From JACPFV01 sp035526825 (GTDB lineage Bacteria > Pseudomonadota > Gammaproteobacteria > Nevskiales > Nevskiaceae), in the NCBI GenBank assembly GCA_035526825.1, contig DATLBT010000030.1:1-20894 (forward strand): a stretch of 20,894 bases of DNA. The letters run 5' to 3'. Positions 10,913 through 17,171 of this stretch are shown piece by piece. Every line of letters starts with the position of its first letter. Positions within the stretch are counted from its first letter, which is position 1. A program made the position numbers and the translations under genes. The notes under the pieces are model-generated. The model had not been told where the DNA came from. It was given only the letters and a program-made list of their open reading frames with translations, and searched no databases.

Positions 10913-11176
10913 TTGGCCAATATTCGTTCGGCGAAAAAGCGTGCCCGTCAGGCCGTTGTCGCCCGCGCTCGCAACACCACCCAGCGCTCGATGTTCCGCA
11001 CGCTGATCCGCAACGTGGTCAAGGCGATCGACGCCAAGGACAAGAGCAAGGCCGAGGCTGCGTTCAAGGACATGGTGCCGGTGCTGGATCGTTACGCGGC
11101 CCGCGGCATGATCCACAAGAACAAGGCGGCGCGTCACAAGAGCCGCCTGACCGAGCGCATTCGCGCGCTGGGTTGA
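10913..11176 (+). CDS. rpsT: 30S ribosomal protein S20
   Basis: Binds 16S rRNA early in 30S assembly. The 87 residues equal the E. coli length, starting (M)ANIRSAKKRARQA and ending LTERIRALG, and are highly basic throughout (HKNKAARHKSRL near the end). The start codon is TTG at 10913: the S20 N terminus ANI[KR]SAKKRA begins directly after it, and a GGAG (10902-10905) lies 7 nt upstream. The frame extends upstream to another start, but that peptide has no S20 character. A UUG start is also used by E. coli rpsT, where it is tied to autogenous control, so the same weak start may serve regulation here. The gene has its own promoter and terminator. Confidence 0.97.
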   Translation: MANIRSAKKRARQAVVARARNTTQRSMFRTLIRNVVKAIDAKDKSKAEAAFKDMVPVLDRYAARGMIHKNKAARHKSRLTERIRALG

Positions 11177-11193
11177 CCGAAACGCTGATCAAA

Positions 11194-11224
11194 ACGACGC
11201 CGGCTTATGCCGGCGTCGTCGTTT
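11194..11224 (+). terminator. Rho-independent terminator of rpsT
   Basis: A perfect 11-bp stem (ACGACGCCGGC at 11194-11204 with GCCGGCGTCGT at 11209-11219) has loop TTAT and is followed by CGTTT. It starts 17 nt after the rpsT stop. The U tract is short (three T), so termination may be incomplete. Confidence 0.75.
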
Positions 11225-11230
11225 CCGGCT

Positions 11231-11332
11231 TGTCATTCCGAGCGTAGCGAGGAATCGCGTCCACTGGGCTGCGCTCGGAACGCGATCCTTCGCGGAGCCT
11301 GTCCTGAGCTTGTCGAAGGGCTCAGGATGACA
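11231..11332. repeat. Interspersed hairpin repeat, overlaps the 3' end of proB
   Basis: A 102-bp element with imperfect terminal inverted repeats: TGTCATTCCGAGC at 11231-11243 and GCTCAGGATGACA at 11320-11332 (11 of 13 pair). Inside are two hairpins: TTCCGAGCG/CGCTCGGAA (11236-11244 with 11272-11280) and TCCTGAGC/GCTCAGGA (11302-11309 with 11320-11327). The TGTCATTCCGAGCG...GAGGAATC and CCTGAGCTTGTCGAAGG wording is a repeat I recognise from intergenic DNA of many unrelated bacteria; its mobility mechanism is not known to me. Only one copy is in this window. It fills most of the rpsT-proB gap and contributes the last codons of proB. Confidence 0.75.
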
Positions 11333-12446
11333 GCACGAGGTTATCGCGGTGGATCAGCTCGGGCGCACCCGGATAGCCGAGCGCCTCCTGCACCTTCGCG
11401 CTCGCCAGCCCCGCGATGCGGCGTGATTCGGCTGCGTCGTAGTTGATCAGCCCGCGCGCGATCTCGCGGCCATCGGGATCGAGGCACAGCACCAGGTCGC
11501 CGCGGCTGAACTCGCCTTCGACATTCTTCACGCCGACCGGCAGGAGGCTCTTGCCTTTCTCGCGCAGCATCTGCACCGCGCCCGCGTCGACCTGCACGCG
11601 GCCGCGCACCTGCAGTTGGCCGGCAATCCAGCGCTTGCGCGCCGCCATTACGCCCTGCGCGGGCTTGAGCAACGTGCCGATCGCTTCGCCCGATGCGATC
11701 TTGCCCAAGGTGTCTTCGAGCCGGCCGTGTGCGATCACGGTGGCCGCGCCCGAGCGCGCAGCCCAGCGCGCCGCGATCAGCTTGGTGCGCATGCCGCCGC
11801 GACCGAGTTCGCCGCGACCCTCGCCGGCCATTGCCTCGAGGCGCGGCTCGGACAAGTCCGCTTCCGCGATCACCTTGGCATCGGGATTCGTGCGTGGATC
11901 GGCGTCGCACAGGCCGTCCTGGTCGGTCAGGATCACCAGCACCTCGGCCTCGACCAGGTTCACCGCCAAGGCGGCCAGCGTGTCGTTGTCGCCGAGCCGG
12001 ATCTCTTCGGTTGCGACCGTGTCGTTCTCATTGACGACCGGGATCACGCCGAATTCGAGCAGCGCCTTCAGGGTACCGCGCGCATTGAGGTAGCGATCGC
12101 GGTCCGACACGTCTTCATGTGTGAGCAGCACCTGCGCGGTGTGCAGGCCGTGCTGCTGGAACGCCGACTCCCAGGCTTGTACGAGCCCCATCTGGCCGAC
12201 GGCGGCGGTGGCCTGCAACTCGTTCAACACAGCCGGGCGCTTCTTGAGGCCGAGGCGCGCCATGCCCTCGGCCACTGCACCCGATGACACCAGCACGATT
12301 TCGCGCCCGCTCTTTCGCAACGCGGCGATCTGCGCGGCCCAGTCGGCGATGGCCTTGCGGTCGAGTCCCTGCCCCTTGGCGGTGACCAGTGAACTGCCGA
12401 CCTTCACCACCCAGCGCTGAGCCTTGGCGAGCTTGTCGCGGCTCAC
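11322..12446 (-). CDS. proB: Glutamate 5-kinase ProB
   Basis: Phosphorylates glutamate to gamma-glutamyl phosphate, the first step of proline synthesis. The 374 residues comprise an N-terminal amino-acid kinase domain (VVKVGSSLVT, VSSGAVAEGMARLGL, VVNENDTV, DQDGLCDADPRTNPDAKVI, GRGGMRTKLIAA) and a C-terminal PUA domain (RGRVQVDAGAVQMLREKGKS). The GTG at 12446 overlaps the obgE stop as GTGA and has AGGAAG upstream. The frame stays open further upstream only because it shadows the repetitive end of obgE. The final residues Ser-Ser and the TGA stop lie inside the interspersed repeat. No proA is in the window, as in Pseudomonas, where proB also sits next to obg without proA. Confidence 0.96.
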   Translation of the reverse strand: MSRDKLAKAQRWVVKVGSSLVTAKGQGLDRKAIADWAAQIAALRKSGREIVLVSSGAVAEGMARLGLKKRPAVLNELQATAAVGQMGLVQAWESAFQQHGLHTAQVLLTHEDVSDRDRYLNARGTLKALLEFGVIPVVNENDTVATEEIRLGDNDTLAALAVNLVEAEVLVILTDQDGLCDADPRTNPDAKVIAEADLSEPRLEAMAGEGRGELGRGGMRTKLIAARWAARSGAATVIAHGRLEDTLGKIASGEAIGTLLKPAQGVMAARKRWIAGQLQVRGRVQVDAGAVQMLREKGKSLLPVGVKNVEGEFSRGDLVLCLDPDGREIARGLINYDAAESRRIAGLASAKVQEALGYPGAPELIHRDNLVLSS

Positions 12447-13753
12447 GAACGCTTCCTGGCCGGGGCTTTGCTCCGCGCCTTGCCGGAAGCCTTGGCGCTG
12501 GTTTTGGTTTTGGGCCTGGTTTTGGGCCTGGTTTTTGGCTTGGTTTTTGGCTTGAGCTTTGTCGCAGGCTTGGCTGCCGGGGGTGCAATGGCGGGTTTGG
12601 GCACCTTGGTCTTGGCTTTGCTTCCGGCCTTCCTGAGGTGCGGAACCCAGGCCTTTGCCTTGCCGACCCACTGGGCCGCCGCTTCGGCGTTGTCACCTGC
12701 CGGCTGCTCGCGCACCACCCCGCCCGCGGGTTCAGCGTCTGCGAGCGGATGCGCATCGATCCAGTCCATGACCGCGCGCGACAGCTCCAGCGTGCCTTGT
12801 CGCGTCGCGGCCGAGATCATGAACCAGGGCGCAGTCCATTTCAGTTGCTTGACGACCTTCTCGCAGTGCGCGCGCGCATCGCGGTCGCCGAGCAGGTCGA
12901 TCTTGTTGAACACCAGCCACTGCGGCTTGGCCGCAACATCGTTGCTGAAGGCCTTCAGCTCGGCGTTGATCTTGCGCACGTTCGCCGCAAGGTCGCTGCC
13001 CTCGGGCGGCAGCACGTCGATCATGTGCAGCAACAGGCGCGTGCGCTGCACGTGCTTGAGGAAGCGGATGCCCAGGCCGGCGCCTTCCGCAGCGCCTTCG
13101 ATGAGGCCCGGGATGTCCATCATCACGTAGCTCTTCAGTGGGCCAACCGAGACGACACCCGGCTGCGGATAGAGCGTGGTGAACGGATAGTCCGCGATCT
13201 TCGGCCGCGCGGCCGACGAAGACGCCAGTAGCGTCGACTTGCCCGCGTTGGGCATGCCGAGCAGGCCGACGTCCGCCATCAGCGACAACTCGAGACGCAG
13301 GTCGCGTTGCTCACCGGGCGAGCCCGGCGTGAACTGGCGCGGCGCGCGGTTGGTGCTCGACTTGAAGCGGGCGTTGCCCAGGCCGTGCCAGCCACCCTTG
13401 GCGATCAGGATGCGTGAGTTCTTCTTGGTGAGCTCGCCCATCAACTCGCCAGTGTCCTGGTCGTAGATCTGCGTGCCGAGCGGCATCGGGATGTCGAGGT
13501 CCTCGCCACGCGCGCCGGTACAGTTCGCTCGCTGGCCCTGCTCGCCGTGCTGCGCGCGGAACACGCGAGTAAAGCGGAAATCGGCCAACGTGTTGAGGTT
13601 GATGTCGGCTTTCGCCCAGATGTTGCCGCCGTCGCCACCGTCGCCACCGTCAGGACCGCCGAACGGCACCTTCATCTCGCGGCGGAAGCTGGCGTGGCCG
13701 CGCCCGCCGTTGCCGGCTTCGATGCGCACGAGTGCTTCGTCGACAAATTTCAT
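12443..13753 (-). CDS. obgE: Obg family ribosome-assembly GTPase
   Basis: A GTPase that binds 50S precursors and links ribosome assembly to growth and stringent control. The ATG at 13753 (MKFVDEALVRI) matches the family N terminus; an in-frame ATG at 13774 is also possible but adds a non-family peptide. Residues 1-158 form the Gly-rich Obg fold (FGGPDGGDGGDGGNIW, ANCTGARGEDL). The G domain follows, with P-loop GMPNAGKST, switch DIPGLIEGAAEGAGLG and NKIDL. After about residue 340 the protein departs from the usual family: a linker, then a Lys/Pro/Thr/Ala tail with four KPKT/RPKT units, ending ARKRS. It is 436 residues against about 390 in E. coli. It lies downstream of rpmA beyond a hairpin terminator and is probably expressed by partial read-through. 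Confidence 0.96.
   Translation of the reverse strand: MKFVDEALVRIEAGNGGRGHASFRREMKVPFGGPDGGDGGDGGNIWAKADINLNTLADFRFTRVFRAQHGEQGQRANCTGARGEDLDIPMPLGTQIYDQDTGELMGELTKKNSRILIAKGGWHGLGNARFKSSTNRAPRQFTPGSPGEQRDLRLELSLMADVGLLGMPNAGKSTLLASSSAARPKIADYPFTTLYPQPGVVSVGPLKSYVMMDIPGLIEGAAEGAGLGIRFLKHVQRTRLLLHMIDVLPPEGSDLAANVRKINAELKAFSNDVAAKPQWLVFNKIDLLGDRDARAHCEKVVKQLKWTAPWFMISAATRQGTLELSRAVMDWIDAHPLADAEPAGGVVREQPAGDNAEAAAQWVGKAKAWVPHLRKAGSKAKTKVPKPAIAPPAAKPATKLKPKTKPKTRPKTRPKTKTSAKASGKARSKAPARKRS
12500..12553 (-). repeat. 12-bp tandem repeat encoding KPKT/RPKT units in Obg tail
   Basis: Four and a half 12-bp units in a row: on the plus strand GGTTTTGGGCCT twice, then GGTTTTTGGCTT twice, preceded by a half unit GGTTTT. 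In the obgE frame they read KPKT, KPKT, RPKT, RPKT, KT. Adjacent pairs are identical, so unit number could change by slippage without breaking the frame. Confidence 0.85.
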
Positions 13754-13775
13754 GGTCTTCTCATTCGTGTTCAAT

Positions 13776-13804
13776 AAAAAAGGCCTCTTCCGAGGCCTTT
13801 TTTT
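13776..13804 (-). terminator. Hairpin terminator between rpmA and obgE
   Basis: A 12-bp stem AAAAAAGGCCTC (13776-13787) pairs with GAGGCCTTTTTT from 13792, with loop TTCC. Read on the minus strand it gives a GC core followed by six T, 14 nt after the rpmA stop, so it should end part of the rplU-rpmA transcript. The T and A tracts make it symmetric, so it could also work on the plus strand. No separate obgE promoter is obvious between it and the obgE start. Confidence 0.85.
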
Positions 13805-13817
13805 CGCTAACGGCGGT

Positions 13818-14069
13818 TCAGGCCGAAATCACGTTCACGCGAGTGCGGCCGGCCTTCGCCTTGAACTCGACCTTGCCGTCCGCGGTGGCGAACAAGGTGT
13901 GGTCGCTGCCCATGCCGACGTTGAGGCCCGGGTGGAACGTGGTGCCGCGCTGGCGCACGAGGATGTTGCCGGCGATGACCGCTTCGCCGCCGAACTTCTT
14001 CAGGCCGAGGCGCTTGGAGTGAGAATCGCGACCGTTGCGGGTCGATCCACCTGCTTTTTTGTGTGCCAT
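13818..14069 (-). CDS. rpmA: 50S ribosomal protein L27
   Basis: A 50S subunit protein whose N terminus reaches toward the peptidyl transferase centre. The 83 residues begin MAHKKAGGSTRNGRDSHSKR, which is diagnostic, followed by LGLKKFGGEAVIAGNILVRQ and RGTTFHPGLNVGMGSDHTLF. The N terminus starts directly with the mature AHKK sequence, so there is none of the cleavable extension seen in Firmicutes. It follows rplU after 15 nt and precedes the hairpin terminator. Confidence 0.98.
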   Translation of the reverse strand: MAHKKAGGSTRNGRDSHSKRLGLKKFGGEAVIAGNILVRQRGTTFHPGLNVGMGSDHTLFATADGKVEFKAKAGRTRVNVISA

Positions 14070-14084
14070 GGACTTTTCACGGGC

Positions 14085-14396
14085 TTAGCCCGTGATCTCC
14101 TTGATCTGGATCTCGGTGTAGTTCTGCCGATGACCCTGTTCCTTGTGATAGTTCTTGCGGCGGCGGTGCTTGATGATGCGGATCTTGTCGCCGCGGCCGT
14201 GCTTGACGACCTCCGCGGTGACCTTGCCGCCCTTCAGCAGCGGCGCGCCGATCTTGTGCGAATCGCCATTGGCGATCATCAGCACTTCCTCGAACGAGAC
14301 CATGGCGCCGACGTCGGCGGTGAGGGTCTCGACCTTCAGCTTCTCGCCCGGGGCGACTTTGTACTGCTTGCCCCCGGTCTTGATGACGGCGTACAT
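14085..14396 (-). CDS. rplU: 50S ribosomal protein L21
   Basis: A 23S rRNA-binding protein of the 50S subunit. The 103 residues start MYAVIKTGGKQYKV and contain KIRIIKHRRRKNYHKEQGHR and the ending TEIQIKEITG, all family-typical. The ATG at 14396 is preferred over the in-frame ATG at 14408: a GGAG sits 6 nt before it, inside the would-be extra codons, and the family begins MYAVI. It is first in the rplU-rpmA-(obgE-proB) unit and has a clear promoter about 43 nt upstream. Confidence 0.97.
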   Translation of the reverse strand: MYAVIKTGGKQYKVAPGEKLKVETLTADVGAMVSFEEVLMIANGDSHKIGAPLLKGGKVTAEVVKHGRGDKIRIIKHRRRKNYHKEQGHRQNYTEIQIKEITG

Positions 14397-14445
14397 CGGT
14401 AACTCCATGATTTGAGGCGCTTAGGTGAGCCTCGCAAGGGCGCGC

Positions 14446-14474
14446 ATCATACGGGGACCACACTCCCCGGTCAA
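14446..14474 (-). promoter_or_regulatory. Sigma-70 promoter for rplU-rpmA
   Basis: On the minus strand, TTGACC (14474-14469) is followed by exactly 17 bases and TATGAT (14451-14446): 5/6 matches in each box with ideal spacing. The predicted start is near 14439, giving a leader of about 43 nt. Its -35 box is 6 bp from the -35 box of the divergent ispB promoter. Confidence 0.85.
14452..14469. promoter_or_regulatory. Inverted repeat in the rplU promoter spacer (possible operator)
   Basis: CGGGGA (14452-14457) and TCCCCG (14464-14469) form a perfect 6-bp inverted repeat around CCACAC. It fills the spacer between the -10 and -35 boxes of the rplU promoter and touches the -35 box. It could be a repressor site or a chance GC palindrome; nothing in the window encodes an obvious regulator for it. 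Confidence 0.35.
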
Positions 14475-14480
14475 CGTCGA

Positions 14481-14509
14481 TTGACGCCCCCCGACACCAC
14501 ACCTAGCAT
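14481..14509 (+). promoter_or_regulatory. Sigma-70 promoter for ispB
   Basis: TTGACG (14481-14486) and TAGCAT (14504-14509) are separated by 17 bases. The predicted transcription start, about 14516, lies only some 7 nt before the ispB ATG, so the message would be leaderless or nearly so; no Shine-Dalgarno is present there. Confidence 0.65.
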
Positions 14510-14522
14510 CCCCGCCCGCGCC

Positions 14523-15512
14523 ATGAAAAACCCTCCCCGGCTGGATCTCAAGGCCCTGCTGTCCCCGATCGCCGCGGACATGCAGCGGGTGGACGCCATC
14601 ATCCGCGAAAGACTGGCCTCCGAGGTGGTCCTGATCAACCAGGTCGGCGCCCACATCGTCTCCGCGGGCGGCAAGCGCCTGCGCCCCTCGGTGGTGTTGT
14701 TGGTCGCCCGGGCCCTGGGTTGCCGCACCCCTGACGAGCCCGCCCTGCTGGCAGCGGTCATCGAGTTCATCCACACCGCCACCTTGCTGCACGACGACGT
14801 CGTCGACCACGCCGATCGGCGTCGCGGCTCGAAGACCGCCAACGCGGTCTGGGGCAATGCAGGCGCGGTGCTGTCGGGCGATTTCCTCTACTCGCGCAGC
14901 TTCCAGATGATGGTCGATGCCGGGCGCATGCCCGTGATGCGCGTGCTGGCCGACACGACAAACGCCATCGCCGAGGGCGAAGTGCTTCAGCTACTCAACG
15001 CCGGCGATCCCGAGGTGACCGAGGAGCGTTACCTGCGCGTCATCGAGCTGAAAACCGCGCGATTGTTCGAGGCTGCCGCGCGCCTCGGCGCCATTGCAGC
15101 GGACCAGGACGAAGCCGCCCAGCAGCGCATGGCGCGCTACGGCCACGAGCTCGGCATGGCGTTCCAGATCGAGGATGACCTTCTCGACTACCGCGCCTCG
15201 CCCGAGGAGAGCGGCAAGAACCTGGGCACCGACCTGGCGGAAGGCAAGCCGACGCTGCCTTTGATCTACGCGCTGAAGCACGGGACCGCGCAGCAGGCCG
15301 AACTGGTGCGCACTGCGCTGCGCGAAGGCCGTGTCGACCAGCTCGCCGAGGTGCTCGCTGCCGTTGAAGCGACCGGGGGGATTACGTATAGTGCCGCGCT
15401 CGCCGCCCGGCATGCCGACGCAGCGATCGAAGCGCTGGGTGGAGTTCCCGAATCACCCTTCAAGGACGCGTTGACGGGCATCGCCCGCTTCGCCGTCCAG
15501 CGCACGCATTGA
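14523..15512 (+). CDS. ispB: Octaprenyl/polyprenyl diphosphate synthase IspB
   Basis: A trans-polyprenyl transferase that extends farnesyl diphosphate with isopentenyl units to make the ubiquinone side chain; the exact chain length cannot be read from sequence alone. It has 329 residues. The first Asp-rich motif is D91-D95 (LLHDDVVDHADRRRG) and the second is near 218-222 (QIEDDLLDYR). GGKRLRP (50-56), GDFLYSRSFQMM and EGEVLQL are also typical. The ATG at 14523 aligns with the start of known IspB; the open frame to 14412 includes the promoters and is not coding. It is divergent from rplU and is followed 3 nt later by tRNA-Pro, so both probably share a transcript. Confidence 0.96.
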   Translation: MKNPPRLDLKALLSPIAADMQRVDAIIRERLASEVVLINQVGAHIVSAGGKRLRPSVVLLVARALGCRTPDEPALLAAVIEFIHTATLLHDDVVDHADRRRGSKTANAVWGNAGAVLSGDFLYSRSFQMMVDAGRMPVMRVLADTTNAIAEGEVLQLLNAGDPEVTEERYLRVIELKTARLFEAAARLGAIAADQDEAAQQRMARYGHELGMAFQIEDDLLDYRASPEESGKNLGTDLAEGKPTLPLIYALKHGTAQQAELVRTALREGRVDQLAEVLAAVEATGGITYSAALAARHADAAIEALGGVPESPFKDALTGIARFAVQRTH

Positions 15513-15515
15513 AAT

Positions 15516-15592
15516 CGGAGCGTAGCTCAGTTTGGTAGAGCGCTTGGTTCGGGACCAAGAGGTCGCAGGTTCAATTCCTGTCGCTCCGACCA
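15516..15592 (+). tRNA. tRNA-Pro (anticodon CGG)
   Basis: A 77-nt cloverleaf. The acceptor stem is CGGAGCG (15516-15522) with CGCTCCG (15582-15588), then A and an encoded CCA. The D arm is GCTCAGTTTGGTAGAGC. The anticodon stem CTTGG/CCAAG encloses loop TTCGGGA with anticodon CGG. The T arm is GCAGGTTCAATTCCTGT. The C1-G72 pair with A73 is typical of proline tRNA. It starts 3 nt after the ispB stop, with no terminator visible before the convergent gene 9 nt downstream. Confidence 0.97.
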
Positions 15593-15601
15593 ACTCCCCG
15601 C

Positions 15602-16414
15602 CTAGAAGTAAAACCGCACCCCGGCTCGGATATCGGTGAGCTCGACATCAACGCCGCTGTCCTGCGCCTCGAGCTTCGACATGCGGTAGTCGGCGAACAC
15701 GCCGAAACTGCCGAAGGCGAACGCCGCGCCCGCCGAGATTTCCGGGCCCCAGATCTGCTCGTTGCTGTCGCGCAGCCACAGGTGGCCGAGCGAGCCGTGA
15801 ACCTCGACCGGGCCGAAAGCCACCACGTAGCGGCCGTGCACGCCTGGGCCGTCAGCGGTTTCGTCCTCGAGGTCGATCTGGTCGAACTCGACGTAAAGAC
15901 CGGTCGCCGAATTTGCCCTGGTGACGCCCATGCCCACCCGCAGCTGGTCGATATCGAGGCCGCTCTTGGAGAACGACGCCGTCTGGTACTCCGCGGTCGC
16001 CACCGAATGCTCTCCGGCGACGAGCAGCGCGCGCACGCCATAGCCATCGCCGTCGTCACTGCCAGGACCGATCTTGAGATCCGACTTCACGAGCGAGTAA
16101 CCATCGATGCGGCTGCGGAGCGCCGCAGCGGTTGCCGCGCCCTCTTCAGCGATGGGCTCACCGGTGGCGCTGGCATCGGCTGCGGCCTCTTCTGCCGGTG
16201 GGGCGGCTTCTTCGGTCGGAGCGGCGGCCTCTTCGGTCGGTTCGGCCGGAACTGCCGCTTCCTCCGCGGGCGTCGCCGACTCGTCGACCGGGACGTCTTG
16301 CGCCGGCATCTCCTCGACCACGACCTCCTCGGCCGGGGCCTCTTCCTGCGCGAGTGCGACCGCCGGCAGCGCCAACATCAGGGCGCACAGCGTCGTATGG
16401 AGGGAATGCGGCAT
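15602..16414 (-). CDS. Predicted outer-membrane beta-barrel protein with acidic Pro/Ala/Glu linker
   Basis: I do not recognise a named family. The 270 residues start with a signal peptide (hydrophobic core, likely cut after ALA at residue 22). Then come about 75 residues made almost only of Ala, Glu, Pro, Val and Thr with repeated EEA units (TEEAAAPTEEAAPPAEEAA). From about residue 105 to the end, alternating hydrophobic strands with Gly and aromatics (GLYVEFDQIDLE, GRYVVAFGPVEVHGSLGHL, GVFADYRMSKLE) close with RAGVRFYF. A terminal Phe is the usual outer-membrane barrel signal, and about eight strands would fit. An AGGAG sits 8 nt before the ATG. The linker may bridge periplasm or peptidoglycan; that is inference. 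It lies 77 nt downstream of can on the same strand and ends 9 nt from the tRNA. Confidence 0.8.
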   Translation of the reverse strand: MPHSLHTTLCALMLALPAVALAQEEAPAEEVVVEEMPAQDVPVDESATPAEEAAVPAEPTEEAAAPTEEAAPPAEEAAADASATGEPIAEEGAATAAALRSRIDGYSLVKSDLKIGPGSDDGDGYGVRALLVAGEHSVATAEYQTASFSKSGLDIDQLRVGMGVTRANSATGLYVEFDQIDLEDETADGPGVHGRYVVAFGPVEVHGSLGHLWLRDSNEQIWGPEISAGAAFAFGSFGVFADYRMSKLEAQDSGVDVELTDIRAGVRFYF

Positions 16415-16491
16415 GGGGTCGGCTCCTGTTACTTGTCTTTATTCAGTGTCGCGCTGCCCGCATCCTAGAGGCGAACTGCGCTTGATGCCAG

Positions 16492-17169
16492 TCAGGGCGT
16501 GGCGTAGTAGTCGCCGCGCGCCTTCAAGATCGAGCCGACCGCCTGGCGCCGGAACTCGTCGAGGTCCGCAGGGCCGTCGGCGGAAAAGTCGAGGTGGCGC
16601 AGCCGGCCGTCGCCGAGCCGGTAGATCCAGCCGTGCACCATCAGCGACTGCTTGCGCGCCCACGCGTCCTGTACCGACGACAAACCGCAGACGTTGAGCG
16701 TCTGTTCGAGCACGTTGAGCTCGCACAGCAACGCCTCGCGCCGGTGGTCCTGCTTTTCGGCCTGCAGCAGCTTGTCGTGGCGGCGCGCGACCGACTTCAC
16801 CTGCTCGAGCCAGCGATCCACGCAGGGGCCGACGTGCAGCCCGCGGCACGCGGCCTGCACGCCGCCACAGCCGTAATGACCCACCACCATGATATGGCGC
16901 ACCTTGAGCACGCTGACGGCGAACTCGATGACGGCCTGCGCGTTGGCGTCGTCGGGTGCCACGACATTGGCGACGTTGCGGTGCACGAACAATTCGCCGG
17001 GCTGCAGGTCGACGATCTCGTTGGCGGGCACGCGCGCATCCGAGCAGCCGATCCACAGGTATTCCGGTGCCTGTTGCGCGACGAGGCGACGGAAGAATTG
17101 CGGGTCGCCGGCGATCTTGCGCTCAGACCATTCGACGTTGCGGTCCAGCAGTTGCTGCAGCGACTCCAT
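16492..17169 (-). CDS. can: Beta-class carbonic anhydrase
   Basis: Interconverts CO2 and bicarbonate in the cytosol, supplying bicarbonate to carboxylases. The 225 residues have zinc ligands C42 and D44 (GCSDARVP) and H98 and C101 (VGHYGCGGV), the same numbering as E. coli Can, plus FVHRNVANVV and HGWIYRLGDGRL. The ATG at 17169 lies only 2 nt after the stop of the CoA-transferase gene, with GGGAG about 10 nt upstream, so the two are likely co-translated. The frame remains open far upstream but only as a shadow of that gene. Confidence 0.96.
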   Translation of the reverse strand: MESLQQLLDRNVEWSERKIAGDPQFFRRLVAQQAPEYLWIGCSDARVPANEIVDLQPGELFVHRNVANVVAPDDANAQAVIEFAVSVLKVRHIMVVGHYGCGGVQAACRGLHVGPCVDRWLEQVKSVARRHDKLLQAEKQDHRREALLCELNVLEQTLNVCGLSSVQDAWARKQSLMVHGWIYRLGDGRLRHLDFSADGPADLDEFRRQAVGSILKARGDYYATP

Positions 17170-17171
17170 TG

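Noticed and set aside
11207..11446. Small plus-strand frame across the repeat (contains PELVEG)
   Set aside because: This kind of peptide is what the interspersed repeat encodes by accident in many genomes; there is no start signal or family match.
12447..12671. Longer N terminus for ProB with Gln/Asn/Ala repeats
   Set aside because: This is the KPKT repeat of obgE read in another frame. The GTG at 12446 with an SD gives a normal ProB.
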